Notes: generated from the letters alone by a model not told the origin. A DNA stretch of 64,000 nt from Sinanaerobacter sp. ZZT-01 (GCF_035621135.1 NZ_CP141728.1:2480001-2544000), one strand, 5' to 3'. Shown: positions 26,502 through 35,706, counted from the stretch's first letter. Made by a program: numbers and translations.

Positions 26502-27791
26502 ATGATTCGATTTAATGATAAAAATGAAATTATTCAGGAAGAAGCATATCGGGGCATCCTTGTGGGTGTTCAATTAAACAAAGATATTTCTTACTATATG
26601 AAAGAACTTTGGGGTCTTTCTGAGGCTGCTGGCATTGAAGTGATTGGAGAGATGGTTCAGAATTTAGAAAAACCAAATACGGTAAGCTATATTGGAAAAG
26701 GGAAAGTAGATGAGCTGCTTGAAATGTGTGAGAATATGCAGGCAGACGTTGTTGTCTTTAATGATGAACTTTCAGGAATTCAATTTCGAAATTTAGAAGA
26801 GCAGTTAGGGGTACGTGTAATTGACCGTACGGTTTTAATTTTGGATATCTTTGCGTCCAGAGCAACTTCCAGAGAAGGAAAGCTGCAAGTGGAACTTGCA
26901 CAACTTCAATATCGGCTTCCCCGTTTAACCGGGTTTGGTAAATCCTTATCAAGGTTGGGAGGCGGAATTGGAACGAGAGGGCCCGGTGAAAAAAAGCTGG
27001 AGACAGACCGACGACATATCAACAAACGTATGGATGATATTAAACGTGAAATTCAAGAAGTAAAGAATACGAGAAATACGCAGCGTGCGAAACGGGAACG
27101 GACGGAAATACCAGTTGTTGCCTTAGTAGGCTATACCAATTCCGGAAAATCTGCATTGATGAATCGTTTGCTTTCACAGAGTAAAAAAGAGGACAAGACT
27201 GTTTTTGAAAAAAATATGCTCTTTGCAACTTTGGATACTTCACAACGCAGTATACAGCTGGAATCCAATCAACAATTTATTTTGGTTGATACAGTAGGAT
27301 TTGTAAGCAAACTTCCTCATACATTGGTAAATGCATTTAAAGCTACATTGGAGGAAGTAAATTATGCGGACTTATTGCTGCATATAGTAGATAGCAGTTA
27401 TGAAGACAATGATTTTCATGTAGATGTTACCAACCACGTTTTAAAAGAAATTGGAGCGGGGAATAAAGAAAAACTTCTTGTTTATAATAAGATTGATTTG
27501 GTTGAAAATCGTTTGCAGCTGCCTCTCGTCGGTGAACAAGCAGTTTATATTTCTGCAAAGACCGGAGAGGGAATGGACGAGCTGATTCAACAGATTAAAG
27601 GCCGTATCTTTTCGGATCGACGTCTTGTCAAACTTCAAATTCCATATGACAGAGGGGATCTTTCCTCTTATTTATGTGAAAAGGTTAAGCCGCAAAAAAT
27701 GGAATATAAGGAAGATGGAACTTACTTTGAAGCAGAATTATCTTTAGAAGATCAGAACCGTTTTCGTGATTATCAGATAGAGGCGGAGTAA
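26502..27791 (+). CDS. hflX: Ribosome-associated GTPase HflX
   Basis: About 429 aa from ATG 26502 with GGGAGGG upstream. N-terminal HflX domain (VGEMVQNLEKP-like region, VVFNDELSGIQFRNLEE, DRTVLILDIFASRATSREGK, GGGIGTRGPGEKKLETDRR), then a GTPase domain: G1 GYTNSGKSALMNRL, G3 DTVGFVSKLPH, G4 NKIDL. HflX binds the 50S subunit and splits stalled ribosomes. The next gene follows within 6 nt. Confidence 0.96.
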   Translation: MIRFNDKNEIIQEEAYRGILVGVQLNKDISYYMKELWGLSEAAGIEVIGEMVQNLEKPNTVSYIGKGKVDELLEMCENMQADVVVFNDELSGIQFRNLEEQLGVRVIDRTVLILDIFASRATSREGKLQVELAQLQYRLPRLTGFGKSLSRLGGGIGTRGPGEKKLETDRRHINKRMDDIKREIQEVKNTRNTQRAKRERTEIPVVALVGYTNSGKSALMNRLLSQSKKEDKTVFEKNMLFATLDTSQRSIQLESNQQFILVDTVGFVSKLPHTLVNAFKATLEEVNYADLLLHIVDSSYEDNDFHVDVTNHVLKEIGAGNKEKLLVYNKIDLVENRLQLPLVGEQAVYISAKTGEGMDELIQQIKGRIFSDRRLVKLQIPYDRGDLSSYLCEKVKPQKMEYKEDGTYFEAELSLEDQNRFRDYQIEAE

Positions 27792-27796
27792 GTGAG

Positions 27797-28426
27797 ATGA
27801 TTCGGTATAAAACAGTAATGAAAGAAGCAATTATAGAGCAAGTAATTGAAAAATCAAGATTCATAGCACACGTTAAACCAGTAGAATCAAAAGCAGAAGC
27901 AGAGGATTATTTTTCGCAGGTTCGAGCAAAACATCGAAATGCAACCCACAACGTGCCGGCTTTTGTCATCGGTGAAAAATTAGAGTTGCAATGGGCCAGC
28001 GATGATGGAGAGCCGCAGGGTACATCGGGAGCGCCTATGGTACAGATGCTTGTAAAAGAAGGTATAAGCAATGTAGCTGTCATTGTAACCCGATATTTTG
28101 GAGGAGTAAAGCTTGGGACTGGAGGGTTGGTACGTGCCTATACAAGCAGTGCAAAACTTGGCTTAGAAGCAGCGATTTTATGTGACGTAAAGGAGCAGAT
28201 GCTTCTACGTGTCAAAATTGCTTATACGCATTATGACAGATTGCAAAATTTATCAGTCGCAGAAGGTTTCTTTTTAAAAGATGCGGATTATACAGATGCG
28301 GTTACGGTCAGTTTGACAACGGATCCTTTGCATGCAGAGGAAATAAAAAAACAATTGTCGAATTTAACAGGAGGAACCGCTGAAATATTGGAAGAAGCGT
28401 TGCAATTAGTCAAAGTTCATTCGTGA
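27797..28426 (+). CDS. YigZ/IMPACT family protein (UPF0029)
   Basis: 209 aa, ATG start 5 nt after hflX. Motifs FIAHVKPV, ATHNVPAFVIG, ASDDGEPQGTSGAPM and VTRYFGGVKLGTGGLVRAY are the YigZ/IMPACT signature (two alpha/beta subdomains, the second ferredoxin-like). Family members are linked to translation regulation (yeast Yih1/IMPACT) but the bacterial role is not settled. Confidence 0.93.
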   Translation: MIRYKTVMKEAIIEQVIEKSRFIAHVKPVESKAEAEDYFSQVRAKHRNATHNVPAFVIGEKLELQWASDDGEPQGTSGAPMVQMLVKEGISNVAVIVTRYFGGVKLGTGGLVRAYTSSAKLGLEAAILCDVKEQMLLRVKIAYTHYDRLQNLSVAEGFFLKDADYTDAVTVSLTTDPLHAEEIKKQLSNLTGGTAEILEEALQLVKVHS

Positions 28427-28505
28427 AAAAACACCAGCTATAGTGTTGAAAACAGGTAAAAGGACTAAATGTGCGTAAAAAATACTAAAAAATAGAAATT
28501 ATACG

Positions 28506-28534
28506 TTGACAAGGATGTGAGCTTATGCTAAGAT
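28506..28534 (+). promoter_or_regulatory. Promoter of the tRNA cluster
   Basis: TTGACA, 17-bp spacer, TAAGAT, placing transcription start about 25 nt before the tRNA-Asn gene. Confidence 0.75.
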
Positions 28535-28565
28535 AAATATCGGCTCACAAAGAAGCAGTAAATTT

Positions 28566-28640
28566 TCCAAGGTAGCTCAATGGTGGAGCACTCGGCTGTT
28601 AACCGATAGGCTGTGGGTTCGAGCCCCACCCTTGGAGCCA
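28566..28640 (+). tRNA. tRNA-Asn(GTT)
   Basis: Acceptor TCCAAGG/CCTTGGA pairs fully. Anticodon loop CTGTTAA gives GTT. T-arm GTTCGAG and encoded CCA present. Confidence 0.96.
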
Positions 28641-28698
28641 GTTTTAAAAGAAACGATTTTCACTGAAAAATGACTTTTAAAAAAAAGAAAAAAAGTAC

Positions 28699-28727
28699 TT
28701 GACTTCGATGAACAAGCTGTGTATAAT
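28699..28727 (+). promoter_or_regulatory. Second promoter inside the tRNA cluster
   Basis: TTGACT, 17-bp spacer, TATAAT, between tRNA-Asn and tRNA-Val. It is closer to consensus than the first promoter, so the remaining 15 tRNAs may be made largely from here. Confidence 0.8.
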
Positions 28728-28766
28728 AAGTAAATGTGTCAGATAGTTAAAAATGAGAATTGCCGG

Positions 28767-28842
28767 GGGCGCTTAGCTCAGCTGGGAGAGCATCTGCCTT
28801 ACAAGCAGAGGGTCATAGGTTCGAGCCCTATAGCGCCCACCA
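28767..28842 (+). tRNA. tRNA-Val(TAC)
   Basis: Acceptor GGGCGCT/AGCGCCC. Anticodon stem TCTGC/GCAGA with loop CTTACAA. CCA encoded. Confidence 0.96.
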
Positions 28843-28846
28843 CATT

Positions 28847-28923
28847 GGCCTGGTAGTTCAGTTGGTTAGAATGCCAGCCTGTCACGCTGGAGGTCGTCGG
28901 TTCGAGCCCGATCCAGGTCGCCA
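28847..28923 (+). tRNA. tRNA-Asp(GTC)
   Basis: Acceptor GGCCTGG/CCAGGTC with one G-T pair. Loop CTGTCAC gives GTC. CCA encoded. Confidence 0.96.
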
Positions 28924-28940
28924 TTTTTAACTCTACATAT

Positions 28941-29015
28941 GCTGGCGTGGCTCAACGGTAGAGCAGCTGATTTGTAATCAGCAGGTTGGGAGTTCGATTC
29001 TCTTCGCCAGCTCCA
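28941..29015 (+). tRNA. tRNA-Thr(TGT)
   Basis: Acceptor GCTGGCG/CGCCAGC. Stem GCTGA/TCAGC with loop TTTGTAA. CCA encoded. Confidence 0.96.
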
Positions 29016-29035
29016 TTAAAAACATAATATATTTT

Positions 29036-29120
29036 GGAGGGATTCCCGAGAGGCCAAAGGGGGCGGACTGTAAATCCGTTAGCTGAGCTTTCGATGGTTC
29101 GAATCCATCTCCCTCCACCA
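29036..29120 (+). tRNA. tRNA-Tyr(GTA)
   Basis: Class II tRNA with a long variable arm (GCTGAGCTTTCG region). Acceptor GGAGGGA/TCCCTCC. Loop CTGTAAA gives GTA. CCA encoded. Confidence 0.96.
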
Positions 29121-29125
29121 AGTAT

Positions 29126-29200
29126 GCGGAAGTGGCTCAGGGGTAGAGCATCGCCTTGCCAAGGCGAGGGTCGCGAGTTCGAATCTCGTCTTCCGCTCCA
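29126..29200 (+). tRNA. tRNA-Gly(GCC)
   Basis: Acceptor GCGGAAG/CTTCCGC. Stem TCGCC/GGCGA with loop TTGCCAA. CCA encoded. Confidence 0.96.
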
Positions 29201-29205
29201 AGTAT

Positions 29206-29279
29206 GCGGATGTAGTTCAATGGTAGAACTTCAGCCTTCCAAGCTGATAGTGTGAGTTCGATTCTCATCATCCGCTCCA
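29206..29279 (+). tRNA. tRNA-Gly(TCC)
   Basis: Begins with the same GCGGA acceptor start as the preceding tRNA-Gly. Stem TCAGC/GCTGA with loop CTTCCAA gives TCC. CCA encoded. Confidence 0.96.
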
Positions 29280-29285
29280 AATTCG

Positions 29286-29302
29286 CGTAAGAAATTCTTA
29301 CG
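29286..29302 (+). repeat. Perfect palindrome between two tRNA genes
   Basis: CGTAAGAA-A-TTCTTACG, 8-bp arms, filling the gap between tRNA-Gly(TCC) and tRNA-Arg. Could be a processing hairpin or a protein site. Confidence 0.6.
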
Positions 29303-29303
29303 T

Positions 29304-29380
29304 GGGCTCATAGCTCAGTTGGATAGAGCAACGGCCTTCTAAGCCGTGTGTCTGGGGTTCGAATCCCTATGGGCTCACCA
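29304..29380 (+). tRNA. tRNA-Arg(TCT)
   Basis: Acceptor GGGCTCA/TGGGCTC with one G-T pair. Stem ACGGC/GCCGT with loop CTTCTAA. CCA encoded. Confidence 0.96.
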
Positions 29381-29395
29381 ATTTTTTCTAGAGAA

Positions 29396-29471
29396 TGGGG
29401 TATAGCCAAGCCGGTAAGGCAACGGACTTTGACTCCGTCATTCGTAGGTTCGAGTCCTGCTACCCCAGCCA
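29396..29471 (+). tRNA. tRNA-Gln(TTG)
   Basis: Acceptor TGGGGTA/TACCCCA. Stem ACGGA/TCCGT with loop CTTTGAC gives TTG. CCA encoded. Confidence 0.96.
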
Positions 29472-29474
29472 TAT

Positions 29475-29550
29475 GACCCATTAGCTCAGTTGGCAGAGCA
29501 CTTGACTTTTAATCAAGGTGTCCCGCGTTCGAATCGCGGATGGGTCACCA
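29475..29550 (+). tRNA. tRNA-Lys(TTT)
   Basis: Acceptor GACCCAT/ATGGGTC. Stem CTTGA/TCAAG with loop CTTTTAA. CCA encoded. Confidence 0.96.
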
Positions 29551-29578
29551 ATTTAAAAAAAGGACGCAGAACTCAAAT

Positions 29579-29670
<92 letters not shown>

Positions 29671-29693
29671 AACTCTGATTTCTAATGAATGAT

Positions 29694-29785
29694 GGAGAAG
29701 TACTCAAGTAGGCTGAAGAGGACGGTTTGCTAAACCGTTAGACCGGGCAACTGGTGCATGGGTTCGAATCCCATCTTCTCCGCCA
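29694..29785 (+). tRNA. tRNA-Ser(GCT)
   Basis: Class II tRNA. Acceptor GGAGAAG/CTTCTCC. Stem ACGGT/ACCGT with loop TTGCTAA. CCA encoded. Confidence 0.96.
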
Positions 29786-29809
29786 CATTTTATGTGTGTG
29801 TAGGATTAT

Positions 29810-29885
29810 AGGGGCATAGCTCAGTTGGTAGAGCAGTGGTCTCCAAAACCACGTGCCGTGGGTTCAAGTCCTACTGCCCCTGCCA
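29810..29885 (+). tRNA. tRNA-Trp(CCA)
   Basis: Acceptor AGGGGCA/TGCCCCT. Stem GTGGT/ACCAC with loop CTCCAAA gives anticodon CCA. 3' CCA encoded. Confidence 0.96.
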
Positions 29886-29905
29886 AATAATTTGATATTA
29901 CATAT

Positions 29906-29982
29906 CGGGGTGTAGCGCAGCTTGGTAGCGCAACTGGTTTGGGACCAGTGGGCCGCGGGTTCAAATCCTGCCACCCCGACCA
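29906..29982 (+). tRNA. tRNA-Pro(TGG)
   Basis: Acceptor CGGGGTG/CACCCCG. Stem ACTGG/CCAGT with loop TTTGGGA. CCA encoded. Confidence 0.96.
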
Positions 29983-29994
29983 TCAAAAATGTAA

Positions 29995-30071
29995 GGGCCA
30001 TTAGCTCAGTTGGTCAGAGCATCCGGCTCATAACCGGCAGGTCCGGGGTTCAAGTCCCTGATGGCCCACCA
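29995..30071 (+). tRNA. tRNA-Met(CAT), probably elongator
   Basis: Acceptor GGGCCAT/ATGGCCC fully paired, which argues against the initiator. Loop CTCATAA gives CAT. A lysidine-modified tRNA-Ile2 also reads CAT and cannot be wholly excluded. Confidence 0.9.
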
Positions 30072-30089
30072 TTTAGTTTTGCAGCATAT

Positions 30090-30165
30090 GCCCAGATAGC
30101 TCAGTAGGTAGAGCAGGGGACTGAAAATCCCCGTGTCCTTGGTTCGATTCCGAGTCTGGGCACCA
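30090..30165 (+). tRNA. tRNA-Phe(GAA)
   Basis: Acceptor GCCCAGA/TCTGGGC. Stem GGGGA/TCCCC with loop CTGAAAA. CCA encoded. Last tRNA of the cluster. Confidence 0.96.
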
Positions 30166-30180
30166 TTAATCTTTTAAAAG

Positions 30181-30221
30181 TAGTCACTTGCCGACATTGC
30201 GTCCGAGGGGCTATTTTTTTT
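30181..30221 (+). terminator. Terminator of the tRNA cluster
   Basis: TAGTCACTTG pairs with CGAGGGGCTA (two wobbles and one mismatch) and is followed by eight T residues. Only 20 nt remain before the thymidine kinase start, so that gene seems to rely on read-through. Confidence 0.65.
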
Positions 30222-30241
30222 CTTAGAAAAGAGGAATACAG

Positions 30242-30826
30242 ATGGCACAGCTTTATTATCGCTATAGTACGATGAATGCAGGAAAATCTATCGAGTTGAT
30301 TAAGGTTGCGTACAATTACGAAGAACGAGGCAAACGTGTTCTTGTTTTGACTTCCGGTGTAGATGATCGCTACGAGGTTGGAACAGTAGCTTCTCGTATT
30401 GGGATTACACGGGATGCTGTTATCGTGAATGATGACACTAATATTTTAAAATTATTTATGGAAGCCGACGGACAGAACAAAATTGACTGTGTTTTAATTG
30501 ATGAATGTCAGTTTTTAAAAAAGCATCATGTGCAGGAGCTGGTTGAAATTGTAGATAGCTTTGATACACCGGTACTGGCATATGGTTTGAAAAATGACTT
30601 TAAGAATGAACTTTTTGAAGGTTCCTATTATATGCTTGTTTATGCCGATAAAATTGAAGAGATCAAGACCATTTGCTGGTGCGGCAGAAAAGCAACGATG
30701 GTGGCACGAATTGTCGATGGGAAATTTGTAAAGACAGGGGACCAAATTGTAATAGGAGGCAATGACATGTACGTCTCTCTATGCAGGAAGCATTATAATG
30801 ACGGTCGTTTAAATGAAGATAAATAG
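30242..30826 (+). CDS. tdk: Thymidine kinase, type II
   Basis: 194 aa, ATG with AAGAGG upstream. P-loop near the N-terminus in the form [17 protein letters not shown], Walker [12 protein letters not shown], the lasso-forming TDGQ-like region ([15 protein letters not shown]), and a structural zinc site from ICWCGRKA and CRKHY. Phosphorylates thymidine to dTMP for salvage. Typical length; no promoter visible of its own after the tRNA terminator. Confidence 0.95.
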   Translation: MAQLYYRYSTMNAGKSIELIKVAYNYEERGKRVLVLTSGVDDRYEVGTVASRIGITRDAVIVNDDTNILKLFMEADGQNKIDCVLIDECQFLKKHHVQELVEIVDSFDTPVLAYGLKNDFKNELFEGSYYMLVYADKIEEIKTICWCGRKATMVARIVDGKFVKTGDQIVIGGNDMYVSLCRKHYNDGRLNEDK

Positions 30827-30828
30827 AT

Positions 30829-30864
30829 AAAAAAATGCTTTTTATATCAAAAAAGCATTTTTTT
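30829..30864. terminator. Bidirectional terminator after tdk
   Basis: AAAAAATGCTTTTT and AAAAAAGCATTTTTT form a hairpin with A and T runs on both sides, serving the converging tdk and radical SAM genes. Confidence 0.8.
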
Positions 30865-30945
30865 ATGTTTGAAGTCTCAGTATTTTTTTTCTAAGTGTTT
30901 GGATGATATATTTTAAGCAGATTTTGAATAAAATAAAAGGAAGGT

Positions 30946-31857
30946 CTATTTTGTGTAATATTTTCCTTGAAAGGAATTTCTTCGTTTGAATTCTTTTTGA
31001 ACACCGTTTAAAATAGAACGTTTATCTATACTCCAAAGAGGTGCGAGCAACTCGTTTTGGGGAGCGTCTCCTGTGATACGATGGACGGTAATATCCTGAG
31101 GGAGCTTCTCTAAAGCATCTACAACGAAATGGATATATTCCTCTTTTTCAAAGGTTTTAAATTCGTTTGGATATAGTGTTGCAAGTTCTGTATTTTTTAT
31201 AACATGTAGAAGATGAAGTTTTACCCCAAATGGGTGCAGCTTGGCGATATAGTCTACGGATGCAAGCATGTCTTTTTTTGTTTCCCAAGGCAATCCGAAG
31301 ATCAAATGTACAATTGCTTTGATCTGTCTCTTTTTTAACTGATTCATTGCCTCATTAAAATCAGAAAGCGAGTATGCACAATTCAGGCGTTCCCTTGTGG
31401 CATCGTGAATTGTCTGCAAACCTAGTTCAATCCAAAGATAAGTTTTTCGATTAAATTCTTCTAATAGGTCCAAAACTTCTTCAGATAGACAGTCGGGTCT
31501 TGTTGCAATTGAGAGCCCGATTACATTGGGATAAGAAAGTGCTTCTTCATAGAAGGTTCGGAGCTGTTCTACAGGAGCATAAGTATTGGTATGACTTTGA
31601 AAATAAGCAATATACTTTCCTGTCGGCCATTTTGAAGACAATAGCTGAATTTGATCGGGAATTGTACTTGCATAGTGGCCGGAACCGTCGTCCGAGCAAA
31701 AAATACAGCCTCCAACGCTTTTTGATCCGTCTCTGTTCGGGCAGGTAAAACCGGCATCTAAGCTTAATTTCATAATTCGGCAGCCAAATTCTTTTTTTAA
31801 ATGGGTTGCTATTGTATTAAAATGATTACTCCCAAAAATATTTTTCAAATAAAACAC
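30946..31857 (-). CDS. ytqA: Radical SAM protein, YtqA/YhcC (TIGR01212) family
   Basis: 303 aa. The cluster-binding Cys residues lie in FTCPNRDGSKSVGGCIFC near residue 40, in the long-spaced arrangement typical of this family rather than the usual CxxxCxxC. Further motifs: YFQSHTNTYAP, GLSIATRPDCL, WIELGLQTIHDATRERLNC, HLIFGLPWETKKDM. From memory, recent work ties B. subtilis YtqA to tRNA wobble-uridine modification; I treat that as likely, not shown here. Convergent with tdk and divergent from queH. Confidence 0.9.
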   Translation of the reverse strand: MFYLKNIFGSNHFNTIATHLKKEFGCRIMKLSLDAGFTCPNRDGSKSVGGCIFCSDDGSGHYASTIPDQIQLLSSKWPTGKYIAYFQSHTNTYAPVEQLRTFYEEALSYPNVIGLSIATRPDCLSEEVLDLLEEFNRKTYLWIELGLQTIHDATRERLNCAYSLSDFNEAMNQLKKRQIKAIVHLIFGLPWETKKDMLASVDYIAKLHPFGVKLHLLHVIKNTELATLYPNEFKTFEKEEYIHFVVDALEKLPQDITVHRITGDAPQNELLAPLWSIDKRSILNGVQKEFKRRNSFQGKYYTK

Positions 31858-32008
31858 CTCAGTTCAAAGGACTGTGCAGATTTTTACTACAAAATTTGCG
31901 CCTAGTATGACTTCATGATATAATAACTTGTTACAATAGTGCTATTTATTAGTGTATCCCAATTCTCTTTAATTTGAAAGAGTGAGAGGAAAAAAAGAGA
32001 GAATTCAC

Positions 32009-32572
32009 ATGAAAAAAGAAAAATTATTGCTACACAGCTGCTGTGGTCCTTGCAGTACTGCTGTGATAGAACAATTAATGGAAGAATATGACGTTACGTT
32101 ATTCTTTTATAACCCCAATATAACGGATGCTGAGGAATATGAAAAACGAAAAGAAGCACAATTGCATTTTTTGCATCAGTATAATGAACAGCAAGACAAA
32201 GAAGGGCAGGTGCACTTTTTGGAAGGCTCTTATGAACCAGATGTTTTTTATCAGATGGTAAAAGGATTTGAGAGAGAGCCGGAGGGAGGAGAACGCTGTA
32301 CGCAGTGTTTTCGCCTCAGATTGGAAAAGAGTGCGAATATGGCAAAAATATTGGGGATAAACCAATTTACAACAACACTCTCTGTAAGCCCGCATAAAAA
32401 TTATGCATTAATTTGTAGTCTCGCAGAAGAGCTGGAGGAGAAGTGCGGGTGCAGATTTTTGGCAAGGGATTTTAAGAAAAAAGCAGGATTTCAGAAGTCG
32501 GTTAAACTTTCAAAGGAATATGGATTGTACCGGCAGAATTACTGCGGCTGTGAATTTTCTAAATGGGAATAG
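32009..32572 (+). CDS. queH: Epoxyqueuosine reductase QueH
   Basis: 187 aa from ATG 32009, with GAGAG upstream. Conserved Cys pairs: LLHSCCGPCS at the start, GGERCTQCFRLRLE near 90, and YRQNYCGCEFS at the end; TTLSVSPHKN lies between. This is the QueH (DUF208) family, the non-homologous replacement of QueG that performs the last step of queuosine synthesis in tRNA. Length normal. No other queuosine genes are in the window. Confidence 0.94.
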   Translation: MKKEKLLLHSCCGPCSTAVIEQLMEEYDVTLFFYNPNITDAEEYEKRKEAQLHFLHQYNEQQDKEGQVHFLEGSYEPDVFYQMVKGFEREPEGGERCTQCFRLRLEKSANMAKILGINQFTTTLSVSPHKNYALICSLAEELEEKCGCRFLARDFKKKAGFQKSVKLSKEYGLYRQNYCGCEFSKWE

Positions 32573-32631
32573 CGCTGTTTAATCAGGAGAAGCTATAAAA
32601 ATGAATAAGAACTAAGAGAAGGAGTATAAAG

Positions 32632-33645
32632 ATGAGTGGAGAATTGATCATACCAAAGCAGTACAAACCAATCATTGGATTGATGGAGAGTCAGATTGCA
32701 ATAAAGAAAATCAAAGATTTTTTTCAGCAGGAATTAGCCTGCGGCTTGAATCTGCAGCGTGTAACCGCACCGCTTTTTGTTGCTCCGGAGAGTGGTTTAA
32801 ACGATAATTTAAATGGAGTTGAACGTACCGTATCCTTCACTTTAAAGGATATGGACGAAAAAAATGTTGAGATTGTACAATCTTTGGCGAAATGGAAGCG
32901 CATGGCATTAGGAAAATATGGTGTCGAACCAGGAAAAGGTCTATATACCGATATGAATGCTATTCGTCGAGATGAGGAATTTGATAACCTACATTCCGTC
33001 TATGTAGATCAATGGGACTGGGAAAAAGTAATCCGAAAGGAAGACCGTACCGAAGAGTACCTAAAAAAGACAGTGACGACGCTTTACAATGCAATAAAAA
33101 ATCTCGGTGATTATGTAAATCGCGAGTATCCTATGATTCGCACACAGCTTCCAAATGAGATTTTCTTTATTACAACGCAGGAATTGGAAGATCGTTATCC
33201 AGATAAGACACCGAAAGAGAGAGAAAATGCAATTGCCGAGGAAAAGCGTGCAGTTTTTATTATGAAAATCGGCGGGGCCTTAAGATCAGGGCAGAGACAT
33301 GACGGAAGGGCACCGGATTATGATGACTGGGAGTTGAACGGAGATATTATCCTTTGGAACGATATTTTAGGTGTTGCATTTGAAATTTCTTCTATGGGTA
33401 TACGTGTTGATGAAATGGCAATGGAGAAGCAGCTGGAATTAGCAAATGCTACAGACAGAAAAACATTAGAATTCCATAAAGCAATTCTAAATAAAGAATT
33501 ACCGTATACTATTGGCGGAGGAATCGGACAGTCACGTCTGTGCATGTATTTTCTAAGAAGAGCGCACATTGGAGAGGTGCAAGTATCCGTATGGCCTGAG
33601 GAAATGATTGAGGCATGTAAAAACAATCACATTTTCTTGCTGTAG
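32632..33645 (+). CDS. asnA: Aspartate--ammonia ligase (AsnA)
   Basis: 337 aa, ATG with AAGGAG upstream. Class II aminoacyl-tRNA synthetase-like catalytic fold: ERTVSFTLKDMDEKNVEIVQSLAKWKR, GLYTDMNAIRRDE, YVDQWDWEKVI, and the final GGGIGQSRLCMYFLRRAHIGEVQVSVWP. It makes asparagine from aspartate and ammonia with ATP. Typical length (about 330-340 aa), intact. Confidence 0.97.
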   Translation: MSGELIIPKQYKPIIGLMESQIAIKKIKDFFQQELACGLNLQRVTAPLFVAPESGLNDNLNGVERTVSFTLKDMDEKNVEIVQSLAKWKRMALGKYGVEPGKGLYTDMNAIRRDEEFDNLHSVYVDQWDWEKVIRKEDRTEEYLKKTVTTLYNAIKNLGDYVNREYPMIRTQLPNEIFFITTQELEDRYPDKTPKERENAIAEEKRAVFIMKIGGALRSGQRHDGRAPDYDDWELNGDIILWNDILGVAFEISSMGIRVDEMAMEKQLELANATDRKTLEFHKAILNKELPYTIGGGIGQSRLCMYFLRRAHIGEVQVSVWPEEMIEACKNNHIFLL

Positions 33646-33665
33646 GAGAGGAAGAAAGAATTTTC

Positions 33666-35678
33666 ATGAAATATGTAAATGTAGCCATAGACAATAATAC
33701 AGATCACACGGATGTCTTATATACGTATGGAACCGAATTAGAAGAGATTCAAATAGGTGATAAGGTAAAGGTCCCTTTTGCAAGAGGAAACCGTGTGAAA
33801 GATGGCTATGTATTTGAAATAATGGATGACCTATCCGAAAAAATAAAGGGATTAAAAATGGTGGTTTCAAGAGATGAAGAAATTTCTCTAAGTAAGGAAG
33901 CGATCAGTACCTGCATTTGGATGAGGAAGCGGTACTTATGCCGTTATATTGATGCGGTTAAATGCTTTACTCCAGCAGGAAGTTCTTCCAAAAGAGGGAA
34001 AAAGAGAAATCCTTTTTCGGATTATAAAAGAGAACCAAATGAAGCAAAACAGCTGACTTTTGAGCAAAAGAAAGCGATGGACAGAATACAGGTGTCAATG
34101 AATCAGGATCAGCATGAGGTATTCTTGATACACGGTGTTACCAGCAGCGGAAAGACGGAGCTTTACATGCAGGCCATCGAAGCTTGTTTAAAAAGTGGGA
34201 AAACGGCTATTATGTTAGTACCGGAAATATCGCTTACGATACAAACCATTGAACGGTTTATAAATCGATTTGGAAATGAACAGGTAGCAGTATTACATAG
34301 CAAATTATCTTTAGGGGAACGCTATGATGAATGGATGCGTGTGAAAAACGGAGATGTGAAGATTGTGATTGGTGCGAGATCCGGTATTTTTGCTCCGCTA
34401 GATCACATTGGAATCATCATTTTGGATGAAGAACATGAGAGCACTTATAAATCAGATATGTCGCCCAAATATGATACCTTTGAAGTGGCAGTAAAGCGGG
34501 CAATGTTAAACCAAAGTGTTGTTTTACTTGGGAGTGCGACACCGTCCATACAGTCTTTTTATCGTGCACAGGAAGAAAAGATACAATTAATACGTTTGAC
34601 GGAGCGGTATAATAAGATGCCACTGCCCCATGTTGAGATTGTAGATATGAGAGAAGAACTGAAAAATGGGAATAAGAGTATCTTTAGCATCACGCTTTAT
34701 CAAGAAATCAGGAAATGCTTAGAACAAAAAAAACAGGTTATTTTATTTTTAAATCGACGTGGCTATTCTACCTTTATCTCCTGCCGCAACTGTGGTTTTG
34801 TATTGGAATGTCCGGACTGTGGCATTTCTATGACCTACCATAAAGAAAGTGATGAAGCCTGTTGTCATTTTTGCGGTACAAAAAGTCCGGTGCCAACGAT
34901 TTGTCCGAGCTGTTCGAGCAGCTATATTAAATATTTTGGCATGGGTACAGAAAAAGTGGAAGAGAAGGCAGGGGAAATATTTGAAGGAGCTAATATTGCC
35001 CGTTTGGATTTAGATACAGTCAAGAAAAAAGGCAGCATCGAGCGTGTATTAAAGAGCTTTCATAAAGGAAAAATTGATATTTTAATTGGAACACAGCTAG
35101 TTGCAAAAGGTTTGGATTTTGCAAATGTCGGCCTTGTAGGAATTATTTCCGCAGACGTGTCACTGAATATACCGGATTATCGGTCTTCGGAGCGAACCTT
35201 TCAGTTAATTACGCAGGCAGCGGGAAGAACAGGCAGAGGAGATTTCCCGGGAAAAGTAATCATTCAATCTTATACCCCGCAGCATTATGCGATTGAAGCC
35301 GCTTCACATCATGATTATGAAGGATTCTATCAGCAAGAATTGATTTTGAGAAAGCAAATTGGATATCCTCCCTTTTGTGATTTTTTTCAGTTGCTGATCT
35401 CTTCTGAAAATGATCAAGAAGCGAAGAAAATGGCGGAATCGATTGGGACTTATTTAAAAGAAAAAGATAGGATGGAAGCGATTTCTATTTTCGGACCTCA
35501 ACCGGCACCGATTCATCGAATGAGTGATCGGTATCGGTATCAAATATTGATAAAAGCAGGATTAGGAACCCGAAAACAATATGCGAGAGAAATTGCAGAA
35601 TTAAAGCAAACTTTTTTTGTAAAGAAAAAAACAAAATGTTTGTTATCCGTAGACATTAATCCATATAGTTTTTTATAG
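33666..35678 (+). CDS. priA: Primosomal helicase PriA
   Basis: 670 aa, shorter than the 730-800 aa of many PriA proteins because the N-terminal DNA-binding part is compact (LYTYGTELEEIQIGDKVKVPF at the start). Walker A LIHGVTSSGKTELYMQ, Walker B IIILDEEHEST, GSATPSIQSF, and a zinc region of eight Cys (CRNCGFVLECPDCG ... CHFCG ... CPSCSSSYI). C-terminal helicase motif TQAAGRTGRGDFPG. Restarts stalled replication forks. First gene of the priA-def-fmt-yugP-rsmB run. Confidence 0.97.
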   Translation: MKYVNVAIDNNTDHTDVLYTYGTELEEIQIGDKVKVPFARGNRVKDGYVFEIMDDLSEKIKGLKMVVSRDEEISLSKEAISTCIWMRKRYLCRYIDAVKCFTPAGSSSKRGKKRNPFSDYKREPNEAKQLTFEQKKAMDRIQVSMNQDQHEVFLIHGVTSSGKTELYMQAIEACLKSGKTAIMLVPEISLTIQTIERFINRFGNEQVAVLHSKLSLGERYDEWMRVKNGDVKIVIGARSGIFAPLDHIGIIILDEEHESTYKSDMSPKYDTFEVAVKRAMLNQSVVLLGSATPSIQSFYRAQEEKIQLIRLTERYNKMPLPHVEIVDMREELKNGNKSIFSITLYQEIRKCLEQKKQVILFLNRRGYSTFISCRNCGFVLECPDCGISMTYHKESDEACCHFCGTKSPVPTICPSCSSSYIKYFGMGTEKVEEKAGEIFEGANIARLDLDTVKKKGSIERVLKSFHKGKIDILIGTQLVAKGLDFANVGLVGIISADVSLNIPDYRSSERTFQLITQAAGRTGRGDFPGKVIIQSYTPQHYAIEAASHHDYEGFYQQELILRKQIGYPPFCDFFQLLISSENDQEAKKMAESIGTYLKEKDRMEAISIFGPQPAPIHRMSDRYRYQILIKAGLGTRKQYAREIAELKQTFFVKKKTKCLLSVDINPYSFL

Positions 35679-35706
35679 ACAAGTAAGAAAAAAGGAGAAT
35701 CAGAAA